This document shows, piece after piece, positions 40,339 to 50,904 of a DNA stretch of 64,000 nucleotides. The DNA comes from Amorphus orientalis (GTDB lineage: Bacteria; Pseudomonadota; Alphaproteobacteria; Rhizobiales; Amorphaceae). The notes under the pieces are model-generated. The model saw only the letters and a list, made by a program, of their open reading frames with translations, searched no databases and was not told the DNA's origin. Every line of letters begins with the position of its first letter. Position 1 is the stretch's first letter. Made by a program: the position numbers and the translations under genes. Location of the stretch: NCBI RefSeq assembly GCF_030814015.1, contig NZ_JAUSUL010000002.1:434001-498000 (forward strand), in the 5' to 3' direction.

Positions 40339-41204
40339 CCGATCCCGCCGAGCCGGCCGGTCCCGGTCCGGTCGGCATCGTGGCGGGGGGCGGGCGTCTC
40401 CCGCTGGAGGTCGCCGAGGCCGTCGAGGCCACGGGACGGAAGGTCGTTCTTGCCTGCATCGACGGCGAAGCGGACCTCGCGCTGGACCATCCCGAAGCCC
40501 ATGTCTTCCGGTGGGGCCAGGTCGGCGGAGCCGTCGACTTCATGACCGCCCGGGGCGCCCGCGACGTCGTTTTCGTCGGTACCATCACGCGCCGTCCGGA
40601 CTTCAAGGCGATGCGTCTGGACGCAGGCGCATGGCGCCGGGTTCCCAAGATCCTGCGGGTGCTGGTTGGCGGCGACGACAGCGTGGTCCGGCGCGCGCTC
40701 GCCCTCGTCGAGGAAGAGGGATTTCGCGTGCGCGGCATTGCGGAGGTCGCGCCAGGGCTCCTGGTGAAGAGCGGCACCCTCGGCCGCTGTGAACCCGAAC
40801 CCGACGACCTGGCAGATGCCGCCTTGGGCATGAAGGCGCTCGGCGCGCTCGGCCCGTATGACGTCGGGCAGGCGGCCGTGGTCACCAGGGGGCGGGTGGT
40901 TGCCATCGAGGCGGCGGAAGGCACCGACCGGATGCTCGAGCGCGTCGTCGAGCTGCGCAAGGCCGGCCGCGTCCGTGAACAGGGCGGTGTGCTGGTCAAG
41001 CGCTCGAAGCCCGGACAGGATCTCAGAACCGAACTGCCCACCATCGGCGCGTCGACCATCGCCGGCGTGGCCGCAGCCCGGCTGTCGGGCGTCTACCTGG
41101 AGGCCGGCCGGACACTCGTCGCCGATCGCAAGGGGACGATTGCGGCCGCGGATGCGGCGCGGCTGTTCCTGGTCGCCGGAACCGACGGCGAGGAGGGCCC
41201 ATGA
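40335..41204 (+). CDS. lpxI: UDP-2,3-diacylglucosamine pyrophosphatase LpxI
   Basis: The alphaproteobacterial replacement of LpxH, cleaving UDP-diacylglucosamine to lipid X and UMP. The 289-residue product has GPVGIVAGGGRLPLEVAEA, TITRRPDFKAMR, GDDSVVRRALALVEEEGF, GAEGTDRML-like EAAEGTDRML and the C-terminal VKRSKPGQDLRTELPTIG, ASTIAGVAAARLSG. TTG 40335 is favoured, with AGGGG five bases before and overlap with the lpxA stop; ATG 40317 is the alternative. Confidence 0.9.
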   Translation: MTDPAEPAGPGPVGIVAGGGRLPLEVAEAVEATGRKVVLACIDGEADLALDHPEAHVFRWGQVGGAVDFMTARGARDVVFVGTITRRPDFKAMRLDAGAWRRVPKILRVLVGGDDSVVRRALALVEEEGFRVRGIAEVAPGLLVKSGTLGRCEPEPDDLADAALGMKALGALGPYDVGQAAVVTRGRVVAIEAAEGTDRMLERVVELRKAGRVREQGGVLVKRSKPGQDLRTELPTIGASTIAGVAAARLSGVYLEAGRTLVADRKGTIAAADAARLFLVAGTDGEEGP

Positions 41205-42469
41205 CGGCCACAGAGCGGCCCCTGAACGTCTTCGTCATCGCAGGAGAACCGAGCGGGGATCATCTCGGCGGCGCGCTCATGGCGGCCCTGAAGGCGCAGA
41301 CGGACGGCAGGGTCGTCTTCACCGGTGTCGGCGGCGAGACCATGCAGGCGGAAGGCCTGGAGCCGCTGTTTCCCTTCTCCGACATCACGGTGATGGGGGT
41401 AGACGCCATCATCCGGCGCCTGCCGCAGCTTCTGGCGCGGATCGACCAGACCGCTTCGGCGGTCGTGACGTCCCGACCCGACGTGCTCGTCATCATCGAC
41501 GCTCCCGACTTCACCCACCGGGTCGCCCGGCGCGTGCGCCGCCGCGATCCCTCGATCCCGATCGTCGACTATGTGAGCCCGACGGTGTGGGTCTGGCGCT
41601 CGGGTCGTGCCCGGGCAATGGCCGCCTATGTCGACCGGCTGATGGCGGTGCTCCCGTTCGAGCCGGGTGTGCACGCCGAACTCGGCGGACCGACGACGAC
41701 CTATGTCGGCCATCCGGTTCTGGAAACGCTGCTGCCGCAATTGCCGGAGACCGGGCAGGGCCCCGACGGATCCGGCCCGCCGGTGCTGCTGATCCTGCCC
41801 GGCAGCCGCGGGTCCGAGGTCAGGGCGCTCCTGGCGACGTTCGGGGAGACGGTGGCGCGCATTGCCGAGCGGGTCGGGGAGATCCGCCCCGTGCTGCCGG
41901 CGGTCTCCCATCTGGCGGACAGGATCGAGGCGGAGGTCGCGGACTGGCCGATAAAGCCGGAGGTCGTCCGCGGACGCGAGGCCAAGCTGAAGGCCTTCGC
42001 CGAGGCCAGGGCGGCACTCGCGGCGTCTGGAACCGTGACCCTCGAGCTGGCCGTCGCCGGCGTGCCCATGGCCGTCGCCTACAAGCTGGACGGCATCTCG
42101 CGGTTCCTGCGCACGGTGAACCGGATCGTGCCGTTCGTGAACTACACCACCATGGTGCTTCCGAACATCATTCTCGACTACGGCAGCGGCGGCGTGCCGG
42201 CATCCAAAGCCGGGGCGGAAGGGCGGACGCAGGACGCGTTCCGGCATGCGATCCCCGACTTCCTGGAGGAGGACGTGACGCCGGACAAGCTCGCCGACGC
42301 GGTCGCGCCGCTTCTTGCCGACACCGATGAGCGCCGGCGCCAGCTCGCCGCCTTCGAGCGCCTTCACGACCTGATGCGCCTCAACGACGGGGCGCTGCCC
42401 AGCGAGGCGGCGGCCCGGACCGTCCTTGGGGTCGCACGCACCGGACGCCCGGCCCTCAGCGCCTCCTGA
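41201..42469 (+). CDS. lpxB: lipid-A-disaccharide synthase LpxB
   Basis: Joins lipid X and UDP-diacylglucosamine. The 422-residue glycosyltransferase has VFVIAGEPSGDHLGGALM, DAPDFTHRVARRVR, VDYVSPTVWVWRSGRA, LILPGSRGSEV and SGTVTLELAVAGVPMAVAYK. It starts on an ATGA overlap with lpxI and is the last gene of the long operon, facing a terminator shared with gltA. Confidence 0.96.
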   Translation: MTATERPLNVFVIAGEPSGDHLGGALMAALKAQTDGRVVFTGVGGETMQAEGLEPLFPFSDITVMGVDAIIRRLPQLLARIDQTASAVVTSRPDVLVIIDAPDFTHRVARRVRRRDPSIPIVDYVSPTVWVWRSGRARAMAAYVDRLMAVLPFEPGVHAELGGPTTTYVGHPVLETLLPQLPETGQGPDGSGPPVLLILPGSRGSEVRALLATFGETVARIAERVGEIRPVLPAVSHLADRIEAEVADWPIKPEVVRGREAKLKAFAEARAALAASGTVTLELAVAGVPMAVAYKLDGISRFLRTVNRIVPFVNYTTMVLPNIILDYGSGGVPASKAGAEGRTQDAFRHAIPDFLEEDVTPDKLADAVAPLLADTDERRRQLAAFERLHDLMRLNDGALPSEAAARTVLGVARTGRPALSAS

Positions 42470-42547
42470 GAGGCTTCCAGATCATATCTGCTTCCGGATC
42501 AGGCCCTTGTGGTGGGCCGGGTTGTGCATGCCTGCCGCCGGCGCATG

Positions 42548-42582
42548 AAAAAGCCCGCGGGAGAATGTCTCCCGCGGGCTTT
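42548..42582. terminator. terminator between lpxB and gltA
   Basis: AGCCCGCGGGAGA (42552-42564) pairs perfectly with TCTCCCGCGGGCT (42568-42580). Five A on the left give a T-run for gltA transcripts; three T on the right give a weaker signal for lpxB. Placed between two convergent genes. Confidence 0.85.
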
Positions 42583-42625
42583 GGATATCGTCTTCGCATG
42601 GGTCCGGCCGGGCGGCCGGCTCCGA

Positions 42626-43921
42626 TTACGAGCGCTGGGTGATCGGCACGTAGTCCCGGTGGGTGGCGCCGGTGTAGAGCTGGCGCGGACGACCGATCTT
42701 CTGGTTCGGATCTTCCACCATTTCCTTCCACTGGGCGATCCAGCCGACCGTGCGCGCGAGCGCGAACAGGACGGTGAACATCGTGGTCGGGAAGCCGAGA
42801 GCGCGCAGCGTGATGCCCGAATAGAAGTCGATGTTCGGGTACAGCTTCTTCTCGATGAAGTACTCGTCGGACAGCGCGATCTTTTCCAGCTCCATCGCCA
42901 CGTCGAGCGCCGGATCGTCCTTGATGCCGAGCTCGGAGAGGACCTCGTGGCAGGTCTTCTGCATGATCTTCGCGCGCGGGTCGTAGTTCTTGTAGACCCG
43001 GTGGCCGAAACCCATCAGGCGGAACGGATCGTTCTTGTCCTTCGCCCGGGCGATGAACTCGGGGATCTTGTCCACCGAGCCGATCTGATGGAGCATGTTG
43101 AGCGCGGCCTCGTTGGCGCCGCCGTGGGCCGGACCCCACAGGCAGGCGATGCCGGCGGCGATGCAGGCGAACGGATTCGCGCCCGAGGAGCCGGCGAGGC
43201 GGACGGTCGAGGTCGACGCGTTCTGCTCGTGGTCGGCGTGCAGGATGAAGATGCGGTCCATGGCCCGGGAGAGCACCGGGTTGAACTTGTACTCCTCGCA
43301 CGGAACGGCGAAGCACATCCGCAGGAAGTTGGCCGAATAGTCGAGCTCGTTGCTCGGATACACGAACGGCTGGCCGATCGAGTATTTGTAGGCCATCGCG
43401 GCGATGGTCGGCATCTTCGCGATCATGCGAAGGCTGGCGATCATGCGCTGCTGCGGATCGTTGATGTCGGTGGAGTCGTGATAGAAGGCCGACAGGGCAC
43501 CGACGACGCCGGTCATGACCGCCATCGGATGCGCGTCCCGGCGGAAACCGGTGAAGAACCGGTTCATCTGCTCATGGATCATCGTGTGGTAGGTGACGCG
43601 CTGGACGAAATCGGCCTTCTGGCCCGACGTCGGCAGATCGCCGTAGAGGAGCAGGTAGCAGGTCTCCAGGAAGTCGCCGTGCTCGGCGAGCTGGTCGATG
43701 GGGTATCCCCGATAGAGCAGCACACCCTCGTCGCCATCGATGAAGGTGATCTTCGATTCACAGGAGGCGGTGGACGTGAAGCCCGGATCGTAGGTGAACC
43801 GTCCCGTCTGCTTGTACAGCGCCTGAATGTCGACCACGTCCGGGCCGACCGATCCGGACTGAACCGGGAAGTCCCAGCTCTCGTCGCCGATCTTCAGCGT
43901 CGCGTTTTTCCCATCTGCCAT
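42626..43921 (-). CDS. gltA: citrate synthase
   Basis: Condenses acetyl-CoA and oxaloacetate in the TCA cycle. The 431-residue protein has [45 protein letters not shown] and [13 protein letters not shown] with active-site His residues, and YPNIDFYSG with the Asp. It is the hexameric type II form. ATG 43921 begins MADGKNATL, conserved in relatives. The 576-bp upstream gap to gltX includes the A+T-rich patch. Confidence 0.97.
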   Translation of the reverse strand: MADGKNATLKIGDESWDFPVQSGSVGPDVVDIQALYKQTGRFTYDPGFTSTASCESKITFIDGDEGVLLYRGYPIDQLAEHGDFLETCYLLLYGDLPTSGQKADFVQRVTYHTMIHEQMNRFFTGFRRDAHPMAVMTGVVGALSAFYHDSTDINDPQQRMIASLRMIAKMPTIAAMAYKYSIGQPFVYPSNELDYSANFLRMCFAVPCEEYKFNPVLSRAMDRIFILHADHEQNASTSTVRLAGSSGANPFACIAAGIACLWGPAHGGANEAALNMLHQIGSVDKIPEFIARAKDKNDPFRLMGFGHRVYKNYDPRAKIMQKTCHEVLSELGIKDDPALDVAMELEKIALSDEYFIEKKLYPNIDFYSGITLRALGFPTTMFTVLFALARTVGWIAQWKEMVEDPNQKIGRPRQLYTGATHRDYVPITQRS

Positions 43922-44497
43922 AAGCACACCCCAGTCTTGAAAGATCGCAGGCGCCTCGATCCGTGCGAAAGGGCGGTTGTCGCCCGATCACCGCACGACG
44001 AAGACGTCTCGCGATGGGTGGATTGTCGGGAGATTGCCTAGCCCATTTGTCTAGGAGCCGCAAGCAACTGTGGTGTTTCCGAGGCAGACCGGATCTGCCT
44101 CATTTCTGGGCGGCCCGTCCGGAGGGCGCGCCTGCGCCGCCGGTTGGCGCTCTGCACCACGCTCTCGTCCCAGGCAGGCAATCTGAGGACGGCGTCGGTA
44201 GCGGTTTCGCGGTATGACGACCCGTCCGTCGGATCGGCTTAATTAATTCTAAAAATATTAATTAAAAACATATGGTTGATGAAAATATCTCACGTCGTCT
44301 CTCAGGTAGATCTGCGCGTCGGCCTTGGTTGATTTCTGCCGATTAAAACCTTGAATTATTTGAAAGAATTTTCATTCTTTTCGTCGCCTGAAGCCATTCT
44401 CCGGCCGCGCCGAAAGCGCGCGGCCGGAGCCGACGTTGCGAGGGGTTGGTGACGGTTCCGGGAGGGCCGTGGCCGCGATGGGAAGTCGGCCGGGGAT
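43922..44497. other. long gap before gltA with an A+T-rich patch
   Basis: No gene is apparent. An A+T-rich stretch at about 44238-44395 includes TTAATTAATTCTAAAAATA followed by TTAATTAAAAA, very unlike the surrounding DNA. An inverted repeat CTCCGGCCGCG/CGCGGCCGGAG lies at about 44399-44429, just after gltX, without a T-run. The stretch probably carries the gltA promoter and control sites; I could not fit a CtrA or LexA box. Confidence 0.5.
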
Positions 44498-45919
44498 TCA
44501 GGCCGCCTGGTCGCGAATCCGGGCCAGGCTTTCCTCCCGTCCCAGGGTTTCCAGCACGTCGAAGACCGGCGGCGACGTGGTTCGGCCGGTGAGCGCACAG
44601 CGCAGCGGCTGCGCCACCTTGCCGAGCTTCAGGCTGGTCTCTTCGGCATAGGCGCGGACGACGCTTTCCGTGTCGGCTGCGGTCCAGGTGGCAAGCTCGG
44701 ACAGGCGATCGGCAATCGCCTTCAGATGCGTCCGCGCGTCGGCGTCCAGCACCTTGCCGGCCTTCTCGTCGGGCGTGATCGGCCGCGTGACCCAGACATA
44801 GGCGGCGGCATCCAGGAGCTCCAGCAACGTCTTGGCGCGCTCCTTCAGCCCGGGCATGGCGTGGGTCAGACGGGTCCGGGCGTCCGGCGTGAGGGCATTG
44901 GCGATCGCGTCGCCGTCCTCCAGATGAGGCAGCAGGTCGTCGATCGCCTGAAGCAGCCGCTCGTCGCTGGCGGAGCGGATGTAGTGGCCGCTGAGATTCT
45001 CCAGCTTGGCGAAATCGAAGCGCGCCGGCGAACGGCCGATCTGGTCCAGATCGAACCATTCGATCATCTCCTCGGTGGAGAAGATCTCGGTATCGCCGTG
45101 GCTCCAGCCCAGGCGGACCAGATAGTTGCGCAGCGCTTCCGGCAGATAGCCCATCGCCCGATAGGCCTCGACACCGAGCGCGCCGTGGCGCTTGGAGAGC
45201 TTGGCGCCGTCGGGGCCGTGGATGAGGGGGATGTGGGCAAAGCTCGGCACGTCCCAGCCCATGGCTTTGTAGATCAGCGTCTGACGGGCGGCGTTGGTCA
45301 GATGGTCGTCGCCGCGCACGATGTGGCTGACCTCCATGTCGTGATCGTCGACCACGACGGCGTGCATGTAGGTCGGCGATCCGTCGGAGCGCATGATGAT
45401 GAAGTCGTCGAGGTCCTTGTTGGCGAAGGACACGCGGCCCTGGACGTGGTCGTCGATGACCGTCTCGCCGTCCAGCGGCGCCTTGATGCGGATCACCGGA
45501 TCCACACCCTCCGGCGCCTCGGACGGGTCGCGGTCGCGCCAGCGGCGGTCATAGAGCGGCGGACGGCCCTCGGCGCGGGCCTTCTCGCGCATTTCGGTAA
45601 GCTCCTCCGCCGAGGCGTAGCAGCGATAGGCCTGACCGCTCTCCAGCAGCGCGTAGGCGACCTCGGCGTGGCGATCCGCGCGCAGGGACTGGAACACGGG
45701 GGCGTCGTCCCACTCGATGCCGAGCCAGGTCAGGCCGTCCAGGATGGCGGCGATGGCGGCTTCGGTGGACCGTTCCTTGTCGGTGTCCTCGATGCGCAGA
45801 AGCATCCGTCCGCCGGTGTGGCGCGCATAGAGCCAGTTGAACAGAGCGGTGCGCGCGCCGCCGATGTGGAGAAAGCCGGTCGGGGAGGGAGCGAAGCGCG
45901 TGACCACGGGCGCCGACAT
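44498..45919 (-). CDS. gltX: glutamyl-tRNA synthetase
   Basis: Charges tRNA-Glu. The 473-residue class I synthetase has [21 protein letters not shown] (HIGH motif), [26 protein letters not shown] and [10 protein letters not shown] (KMSKS motif), with a C-terminal helical anticodon domain. One gltX is visible; alphaproteobacteria often have a second copy elsewhere. It is divergent from comEC. Confidence 0.96.
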   Translation of the reverse strand: MSAPVVTRFAPSPTGFLHIGGARTALFNWLYARHTGGRMLLRIEDTDKERSTEAAIAAILDGLTWLGIEWDDAPVFQSLRADRHAEVAYALLESGQAYRCYASAEELTEMREKARAEGRPPLYDRRWRDRDPSEAPEGVDPVIRIKAPLDGETVIDDHVQGRVSFANKDLDDFIIMRSDGSPTYMHAVVVDDHDMEVSHIVRGDDHLTNAARQTLIYKAMGWDVPSFAHIPLIHGPDGAKLSKRHGALGVEAYRAMGYLPEALRNYLVRLGWSHGDTEIFSTEEMIEWFDLDQIGRSPARFDFAKLENLSGHYIRSASDERLLQAIDDLLPHLEDGDAIANALTPDARTRLTHAMPGLKERAKTLLELLDAAAYVWVTRPITPDEKAGKVLDADARTHLKAIADRLSELATWTAADTESVVRAYAEETSLKLGKVAQPLRCALTGRTTSPPVFDVLETLGREESLARIRDQAA

Positions 45920-46037
45920 GTTTGCCTCTTTCGATTATCCGTTTTTCCCGCATTCTACCTCAGGGTGAAGATCGAGGGCGCGGGGCGGGGGTCGTTTAGC
46001 ACGCCGTGCGCCGGGCGTGAACGCACGGGAGGGGCTT

Positions 46038-48272
46038 GTGGCGACGACGCGCGACCGGAAGGACGCACGGTCGGGGCAGGCGCGGTCATCGCGCCGGCGA
46101 CTTCCGTTCGTCCCGCCGGGCCGCTTCGCCGCGCTCGGTGCCCTGCCGGGGCGATGCGCGGAATGGCTGTCGGACTGTCTTCACCTGGATCTCGACCGGG
46201 GCCGGGGCGTCCTGTGGCTGCCGGTCGCCGTGGCCGTCGGGGTGGCGGTCTATTTCGCGCTTCCCCGCGAGCCGCACTGGCCGACGATGCTTGCGCTCGC
46301 CGGGGCGCTCGTGGCCGGAGCGATGGCCAGCCGCCGCCGACCGCCGGTGTTCGCGGCGCTGGCGATGGCAGCATCGGTTGCCTTCGGGGTTGCGGCGGCG
46401 GCGGGCCAGACGGCCCGGGTCGCGGCGCCTGTTCTGGGCTGGGAAGGCACCCATACCCTGACCGGGTTCGTGGAACGGCGCGAGCCCCGGCCGGACGGAG
46501 CCGTGCGCTACGTGGTCCGGGTCGAAAGCCTGTCGCGGCTCGACCCCGCCGAGACGCCGGCGCGCGTGCGCTTCACCAGCCGGGGACGGGAGGACCCGCT
46601 CGACGTCGGCGAAGGGCTGACGGCTCTGGTCAGGCTGGCGCCGCCGCGGGGGCCTGTGGCGCCGGGCGCCTACGACGGCGCCCGCAGCCTGTTCTTCCAG
46701 CGGATCGGCGGGACCGGTTTTTCCTATGGCCAGCCGCGCCCGGCCGATCTCGGGCCGCCGCCGCTCCTGCTTCGTGCCAAGGCAGCGGTCGCGGGGGTGC
46801 GCGAGCGGATTGCCGGGCGGCTGCGCGCCGCCCTTCCCGGCGAGAACGGGGAACTGGCCGCCACTCTCCTGGTCGGCGATCGCGGCGGCATACCCGAATC
46901 GACACAGGAGGCCTTGCGGGCGTCCGGGCTCGGCCACATCCTGGCGATTTCCGGGCTGCACATGGCGCTGGTGGCCGGCACCGTGTTCGCCGTGCTGAGG
47001 CTGAGCCTTGCCGCCATACCGCCGGTCGCGCTGCGCTATCCGATCAAGAAATGGGCGGCGGCAGCGGCGCTCGCGGCAGGGCTGTTCTATCTGATCGTCT
47101 CCGGCGGGGCGGTGGCGACCATACGGGCCTTCGTGATGCTCGCCGTGGCGCTCGTGGCGGTGCTCGCCGACCGGCCGGCCCTGACCCTGCGCTCGGTCGC
47201 CGTGGCCGCGCTTGCGATCATGCTGTTCGACCCGGCCGCCGTCGTATCGCCGGGCTTCCAGATGTCGTTCGCGGCCGTCATCGCGCTGGTCGCCGGCTAC
47301 GAGTATCTGGCCTCGCGCGAGCGGGCCGACCGGCCTCCGCCCCGACGCGGCCCGGTTCTTCGGGTGCTGCGGCTGGCTGCCCTCTGGATCGCAGGCCTGG
47401 CGCTGACCTCCCTGATCGCCGGTCTCGCGACCGGCCCGATCGGCGCCTTCCATTTTCAGCGGATCGCCGTGTTCGGCCTTCTCGGCAACCTTCTGGCCAT
47501 GCCGCTCGTGACCCTGATCGTGATGCCCATGGGGGTGCTGTCGGTGGCGGTGATGCCGCTCGGTGTCGACCCGGTCCCGCTCGCTGCGATGGGCTGGGGC
47601 CTGGACGGGGTCGTGGCCGTCGCCAAACGGGTCGCGTCCCTGGGCGGCGATGCCGGCCATGTGGGCCGCATGCCCGCGGCAGCGGTGCTTCTGATGGCGG
47701 CCGGACTGCTCTGGCTCGCGCTCTGGACGGCCCGCTGGCGGGTTCTCGGCCTGCCGCTGGTCCTGGCCGGGCTGGCATTGACGCCTGCAGCCGCCCGTCC
47801 GGATATCCTGGTCTCCGACGACGGCCGCACGGTCGCTGCCCGCGGCACCGACGGTCGCCTGACAATCGCGACGGCACGGGGCGGGGATTTCGCGGCCGCG
47901 ATGTGGCTCAGGGCCGACGGCGATCCGCGTCCTCTGGAAGACGTCACGGTGCGCGCCGGCGTCAGCTGCGACCCGTTCGGCTGCACGCTGCCGATTGCCC
48001 GCGGTCCCGGCGACATCGGTGGCCGCCGGATCGCCTTCGTGGAGCAGTCCCAGGCATTTCTATTGGATTGCCGCAGGGCGGAGATCCTGGTGACACGCCA
48101 CACCCGTCCCGCCGGGTGCGAGGGGCCTCGGCTGGTGATCGACCGTCACATGCTGATGGAGCAGGGTGCTCTCGCGCTCTTTCGCATAAAGGATCCGCCC
48201 GGATACCGGATCGAGCGGGCCCGCCCGCCGGTGCCGCGACCGTGGAGCGCACGACCTGTGATCAGGAGATAA
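46038..48272 (+). CDS. comEC: ComEC/Rec2 family DNA-uptake channel protein
   Basis: The 744-residue inner-membrane protein has an N-terminal hydrophobic pair, an OB-like DUF4131 region (TLTGFVERREPRPDG) and the Competence domain with LLVGDRGGIPE, SGLGHILAISGLHMALVAG and AAVVSPGFQMSFAAV. A C-terminal domain of about 150 residues follows, instead of an obvious metallo-beta-lactamase. It would pass single-stranded DNA into the cytoplasm. GTG 46038 is preferred because GGGAGGGG lies just before it; GTG 46017 is in frame upstream. It ends facing lexA. Confidence 0.88.
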   Translation: MATTRDRKDARSGQARSSRRRLPFVPPGRFAALGALPGRCAEWLSDCLHLDLDRGRGVLWLPVAVAVGVAVYFALPREPHWPTMLALAGALVAGAMASRRRPPVFAALAMAASVAFGVAAAAGQTARVAAPVLGWEGTHTLTGFVERREPRPDGAVRYVVRVESLSRLDPAETPARVRFTSRGREDPLDVGEGLTALVRLAPPRGPVAPGAYDGARSLFFQRIGGTGFSYGQPRPADLGPPPLLLRAKAAVAGVRERIAGRLRAALPGENGELAATLLVGDRGGIPESTQEALRASGLGHILAISGLHMALVAGTVFAVLRLSLAAIPPVALRYPIKKWAAAAALAAGLFYLIVSGGAVATIRAFVMLAVALVAVLADRPALTLRSVAVAALAIMLFDPAAVVSPGFQMSFAAVIALVAGYEYLASRERADRPPPRRGPVLRVLRLAALWIAGLALTSLIAGLATGPIGAFHFQRIAVFGLLGNLLAMPLVTLIVMPMGVLSVAVMPLGVDPVPLAAMGWGLDGVVAVAKRVASLGGDAGHVGRMPAAAVLLMAAGLLWLALWTARWRVLGLPLVLAGLALTPAAARPDILVSDDGRTVAARGTDGRLTIATARGGDFAAAMWLRADGDPRPLEDVTVRAGVSCDPFGCTLPIARGPGDIGGRRIAFVEQSQAFLLDCRRAEILVTRHTRPAGCEGPRLVIDRHMLMEQGALALFRIKDPPGYRIERARPPVPRPWSARPVIRR

Positions 48273-48316
48273 CGCGGTTCTGGAAGACCGCCGGTGTCCG
48301 TTCGGCCCGAAACCGC

Positions 48317-49030
48317 TCAATAGCTGCGGAACAGGGCGACGAGCTTGCCCTGGATGCGCACCCGATCGGGTCCGAAAATCCGCGTCTCATAGGCCGGATT
48401 GGCCGCTTCCAGCGCGATGGACCCGCCCTTGCGCCGCAGCCGCTTCAGCGTGGCTTCCTCATCGTCGACGAGCGCCACAACGATGTCGCCGCTGTCGGCA
48501 GTGTCGGACCGTTTGATCAGCACCGTGTCGCCGTCGAGGATGCCTGCCTCGATCATGGAATCGCCACGGACCTCCAGCGCGAAGTGTTCTCCGCCGCCAA
48601 CGAGGTCGGCCGGGACGGTGATCTGATGGCTTTCGGTCTGGATGGCGGCGATCGGAACGCCGGCAGCAATGCGGCCCATCACGGGGACGGTCAGGCCGGC
48701 GATCTCCGCGGGCTCGGGCTCCCGGGCGGGGACCGGCGGCGCCTTGCCGCGCGAGCCCTCGATCACTTCCGGCGCGAAGCCTTTGGTGCGCGGGCCGGCA
48801 AGGCCGGCATTGGCCGACTCGGGAAGCCGCAGCACTTCCAGTGCCCGTGCGCGGTTCGGCAGGCGCCGGATGAAGCCACGCTCTTCGAGCGCCGTGATCA
48901 GCCGGTGAATGCCGGACTTGGAGCGCAGGTCGAGCGCTTCCTTCATCTCGTCGAACGACGGCGGGACCCCGGTCTCCTTCAGTCGCTCATGGATGAACAT
49001 CAGGAGTTCGTGTTGCTTGCGGGTCAACAT
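48317..49030 (-). CDS. lexA: LexA repressor
   Basis: SOS regulator. The 237-residue protein has a winged helix ([38 protein letters not shown]) and a peptidase domain with the cleavage bond Ala123-Gly124 (GRIAAGVP), Ser158 (RGDSMIEAG) and Lys196 (EATLKRL). It is longer than the E. coli protein because of a Pro-rich linker, typical of alphaproteobacteria. A perfect SOS box lies about 67 bp upstream. Confidence 0.97.
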   Translation of the reverse strand: MLTRKQHELLMFIHERLKETGVPPSFDEMKEALDLRSKSGIHRLITALEERGFIRRLPNRARALEVLRLPESANAGLAGPRTKGFAPEVIEGSRGKAPPVPAREPEPAEIAGLTVPVMGRIAAGVPIAAIQTESHQITVPADLVGGGEHFALEVRGDSMIEAGILDGDTVLIKRSDTADSGDIVVALVDDEEATLKRLRRKGGSIALEAANPAYETRIFGPDRVRIQGKLVALFRSY

Positions 49031-49096
49031 GTCTTCGGCCCCACCCCTCGGTCCGGCGCATCGCAAATGCGTACAAATCAGGAACGAACACTACGC

Positions 49097-49111
49097 GTTC
49101 CATATGTGTTC
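49097..49111. promoter_or_regulatory. SOS box of lexA
   Basis: GTTC (49097-49100), seven bases, GTTC (49108-49111) exactly matches the alphaproteobacterial LexA site GTTC-N7-GTTC. It lies upstream of lexA, fitting autorepression. Confidence 0.92.
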
Positions 49112-49200
49112 CGCAAGGGTTAATGGCCGGTTACCCGATGGAAGGTGGAAACGGAGAACAGTGTAAGGCCACGGTGTGGCGGGCAGTGTGTCCGACGGTG

Positions 49201-50409
49201 TCAGAGCCGGATGATCCGGCAGGTCTCGCCGGCGCGGGCGTCGGGCGCGTGGGCTGGACGGACCAGGAGCGCCTTCGCAACGGCGAGGGTGGAGAGCATC
49301 GATGAGTCCTGCACGGAGAACGGCTCCACCAGCGGGGGCCCGGTCGGGCTTTCCGCCACCCGGGCGCGGACATAGTCCTCTCGGTCGCCGTTGGCCGGCA
49401 TGTCCGAGGCTAGGACCGCGGGCTCGAACCACGGTCCGGGATCGGTGTCGCCCTGAAGGGCTCGCAGAAGCGGCGTCAGGAACAGAAGGGCGCAGACCAG
49501 GCTGGAGACCGGGTTACCCGGAAGTCCGAGCACCCTGAGATCGCTCAGCCGGCCGAAGATCAGCGGCTTTCCGGGCCGCATGGCGATCTTCCAGAAGCCG
49601 AGCTCCATGCCGACGTCGCCGAACGCCTGTTTGACCAGATCGTGCTCGCCGACCGAGGCGCCGCCGAGGGTGACGATCACGTCCGCGCCGCTCGCCCTTG
49701 CCCTGGCGAGGGCATCGGCGGTGGCTTCCCGTGCGTCGGGGACGATCCCGAGATCGAGGGGCTCGCCGCCAGCGGCCGCAATCATCGCGGCCAGCGCCGG
49801 GGTGTTCGAGGCGACGATCTGGTCCGGACCGGGGACAGCGCCGGGCGGGACGAGTTCGTCCCCGGTGGCGATCAGCGCGACCCGCGGACGCCGGGCGACC
49901 GGAAGCTCGGGATGGTTCATAGCGGCGGCAAGCGCGATGTGGCGGACGCCGAGCCGCGTTCCGGCGGTCAGAAGAGGCTGCCCTTCCTCGAAATCCAGGC
50001 CGGCCGCGCGAATGTGCCGGCCGGGCTCGACGGGAACGGCAACCTCCACGGTCTCCTCGTCGATCCGCTCCGCGTTTTCCTGGATCAGGATGGTTTCGGC
50101 GCCTTCGGGAACCGGCGCGCCGGTGAAGATCCGGACGGCTTCTCCGGGGGCGAGCGTGCCGGGATAGCGGCGTCCGGCCGCGGAAACGCCTGCGACCCTC
50201 AGACGGGCACCGGCCACGCGGGCATCGTCGGCGCGCACGGCATAGCCGTCCATGGCGGAGGCGGGGAAGGGCGGCTGCGACCGGGTGGCGGCGAGGTCCG
50301 CGGCGAGAACACGGCCGCCCGCGTCCGCCAGGGACACGGTCTCGATGCCGAGGCGGTCGGCTCCGTCGAGCACCCGCGCCCGCGCGTGTGCGACCGGCAG
50401 CAGGCTCAT
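49201..50409 (-). CDS. moeA: molybdopterin molybdenumtransferase MoeA
   Basis: Inserts molybdate into adenylated molybdopterin. The 402-residue product has [73 protein letters not shown] and [12 protein letters not shown]. The ATG overlaps the moaC stop (ATGA), so it follows trpD-trpC-moaC. About 100 bp separate it from the lexA operator region. Confidence 0.95.
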   Translation of the reverse strand: MSLLPVAHARARVLDGADRLGIETVSLADAGGRVLAADLAATRSQPPFPASAMDGYAVRADDARVAGARLRVAGVSAAGRRYPGTLAPGEAVRIFTGAPVPEGAETILIQENAERIDEETVEVAVPVEPGRHIRAAGLDFEEGQPLLTAGTRLGVRHIALAAAMNHPELPVARRPRVALIATGDELVPPGAVPGPDQIVASNTPALAAMIAAAGGEPLDLGIVPDAREATADALARARASGADVIVTLGGASVGEHDLVKQAFGDVGMELGFWKIAMRPGKPLIFGRLSDLRVLGLPGNPVSSLVCALLFLTPLLRALQGDTDPGPWFEPAVLASDMPANGDREDYVRARVAESPTGPPLVEPFSVQDSSMLSTLAVAKALLVRPAHAPDARAGETCRIIRL

Positions 50410-50897
50410 TCGGCGGCTCCGGCCTGCCAGTCGCCGGATCGCCCGCCCGACTTGGCAAGCAGACGGATGTCGCCGACGACCATGCCGCGCTCCACGGCCT
50501 TGGCCATGTCGTAGATGGTCAGGCAGGCAACGCTCGCCGCCGTCAGCGCTTCCATCTCCACGCCGGTCTTGCTGTCGACGCCGACCGTCGCCGTGACGGT
50601 CAGGCCGGGCAGGTTCCGGTCGGGTTCGATCTCCACCTTCACCGAGGAGACCGGCAGCGGATGGCACAGCGGGATCAGGTCGTGGGTCCGCTTGGCGGCC
50701 ATGATGCCGGCGATGCGCGCTGTGGCAAACACGTCGCCCTTCTTGATCTGGCCGGCCAGGATCGCCTCGAGCGTCTCCGCGCGCATGGTGACGTTTCCGG
50801 TGGCGACGGCCTCGCGCCGGGTGACGTCCTTTTCGGAGACGTCCACCATGCGGGCCGCCCCGGTCTCGTCGAGATGGGTGAGGGAGCCGCCCGACAT
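50406..50897 (-). CDS. moaC: cyclic pyranopterin monophosphate synthase MoaC
   Basis: Works with MoaA in the first step of molybdenum cofactor synthesis. The 163-residue product has [43 protein letters not shown] and [25 protein letters not shown] 50897 starts before the conserved LTHLD. Placed 7 bp after trpC. Confidence 0.97.
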   Translation of the reverse strand: MSGGSLTHLDETGAARMVDVSEKDVTRREAVATGNVTMRAETLEAILAGQIKKGDVFATARIAGIMAAKRTHDLIPLCHPLPVSSVKVEIEPDRNLPGLTVTATVGVDSKTGVEMEALTAASVACLTIYDMAKAVERGMVVGDIRLLAKSGGRSGDWQAGAAE

Positions 50898-50904
50898 GAC
50901 CGGC

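Noticed and set aside
44356-44598. Frames overlapping the 3' end of gltX and the A+T-rich patch
   Set aside because: They overlap gltX in another frame and have no domain.
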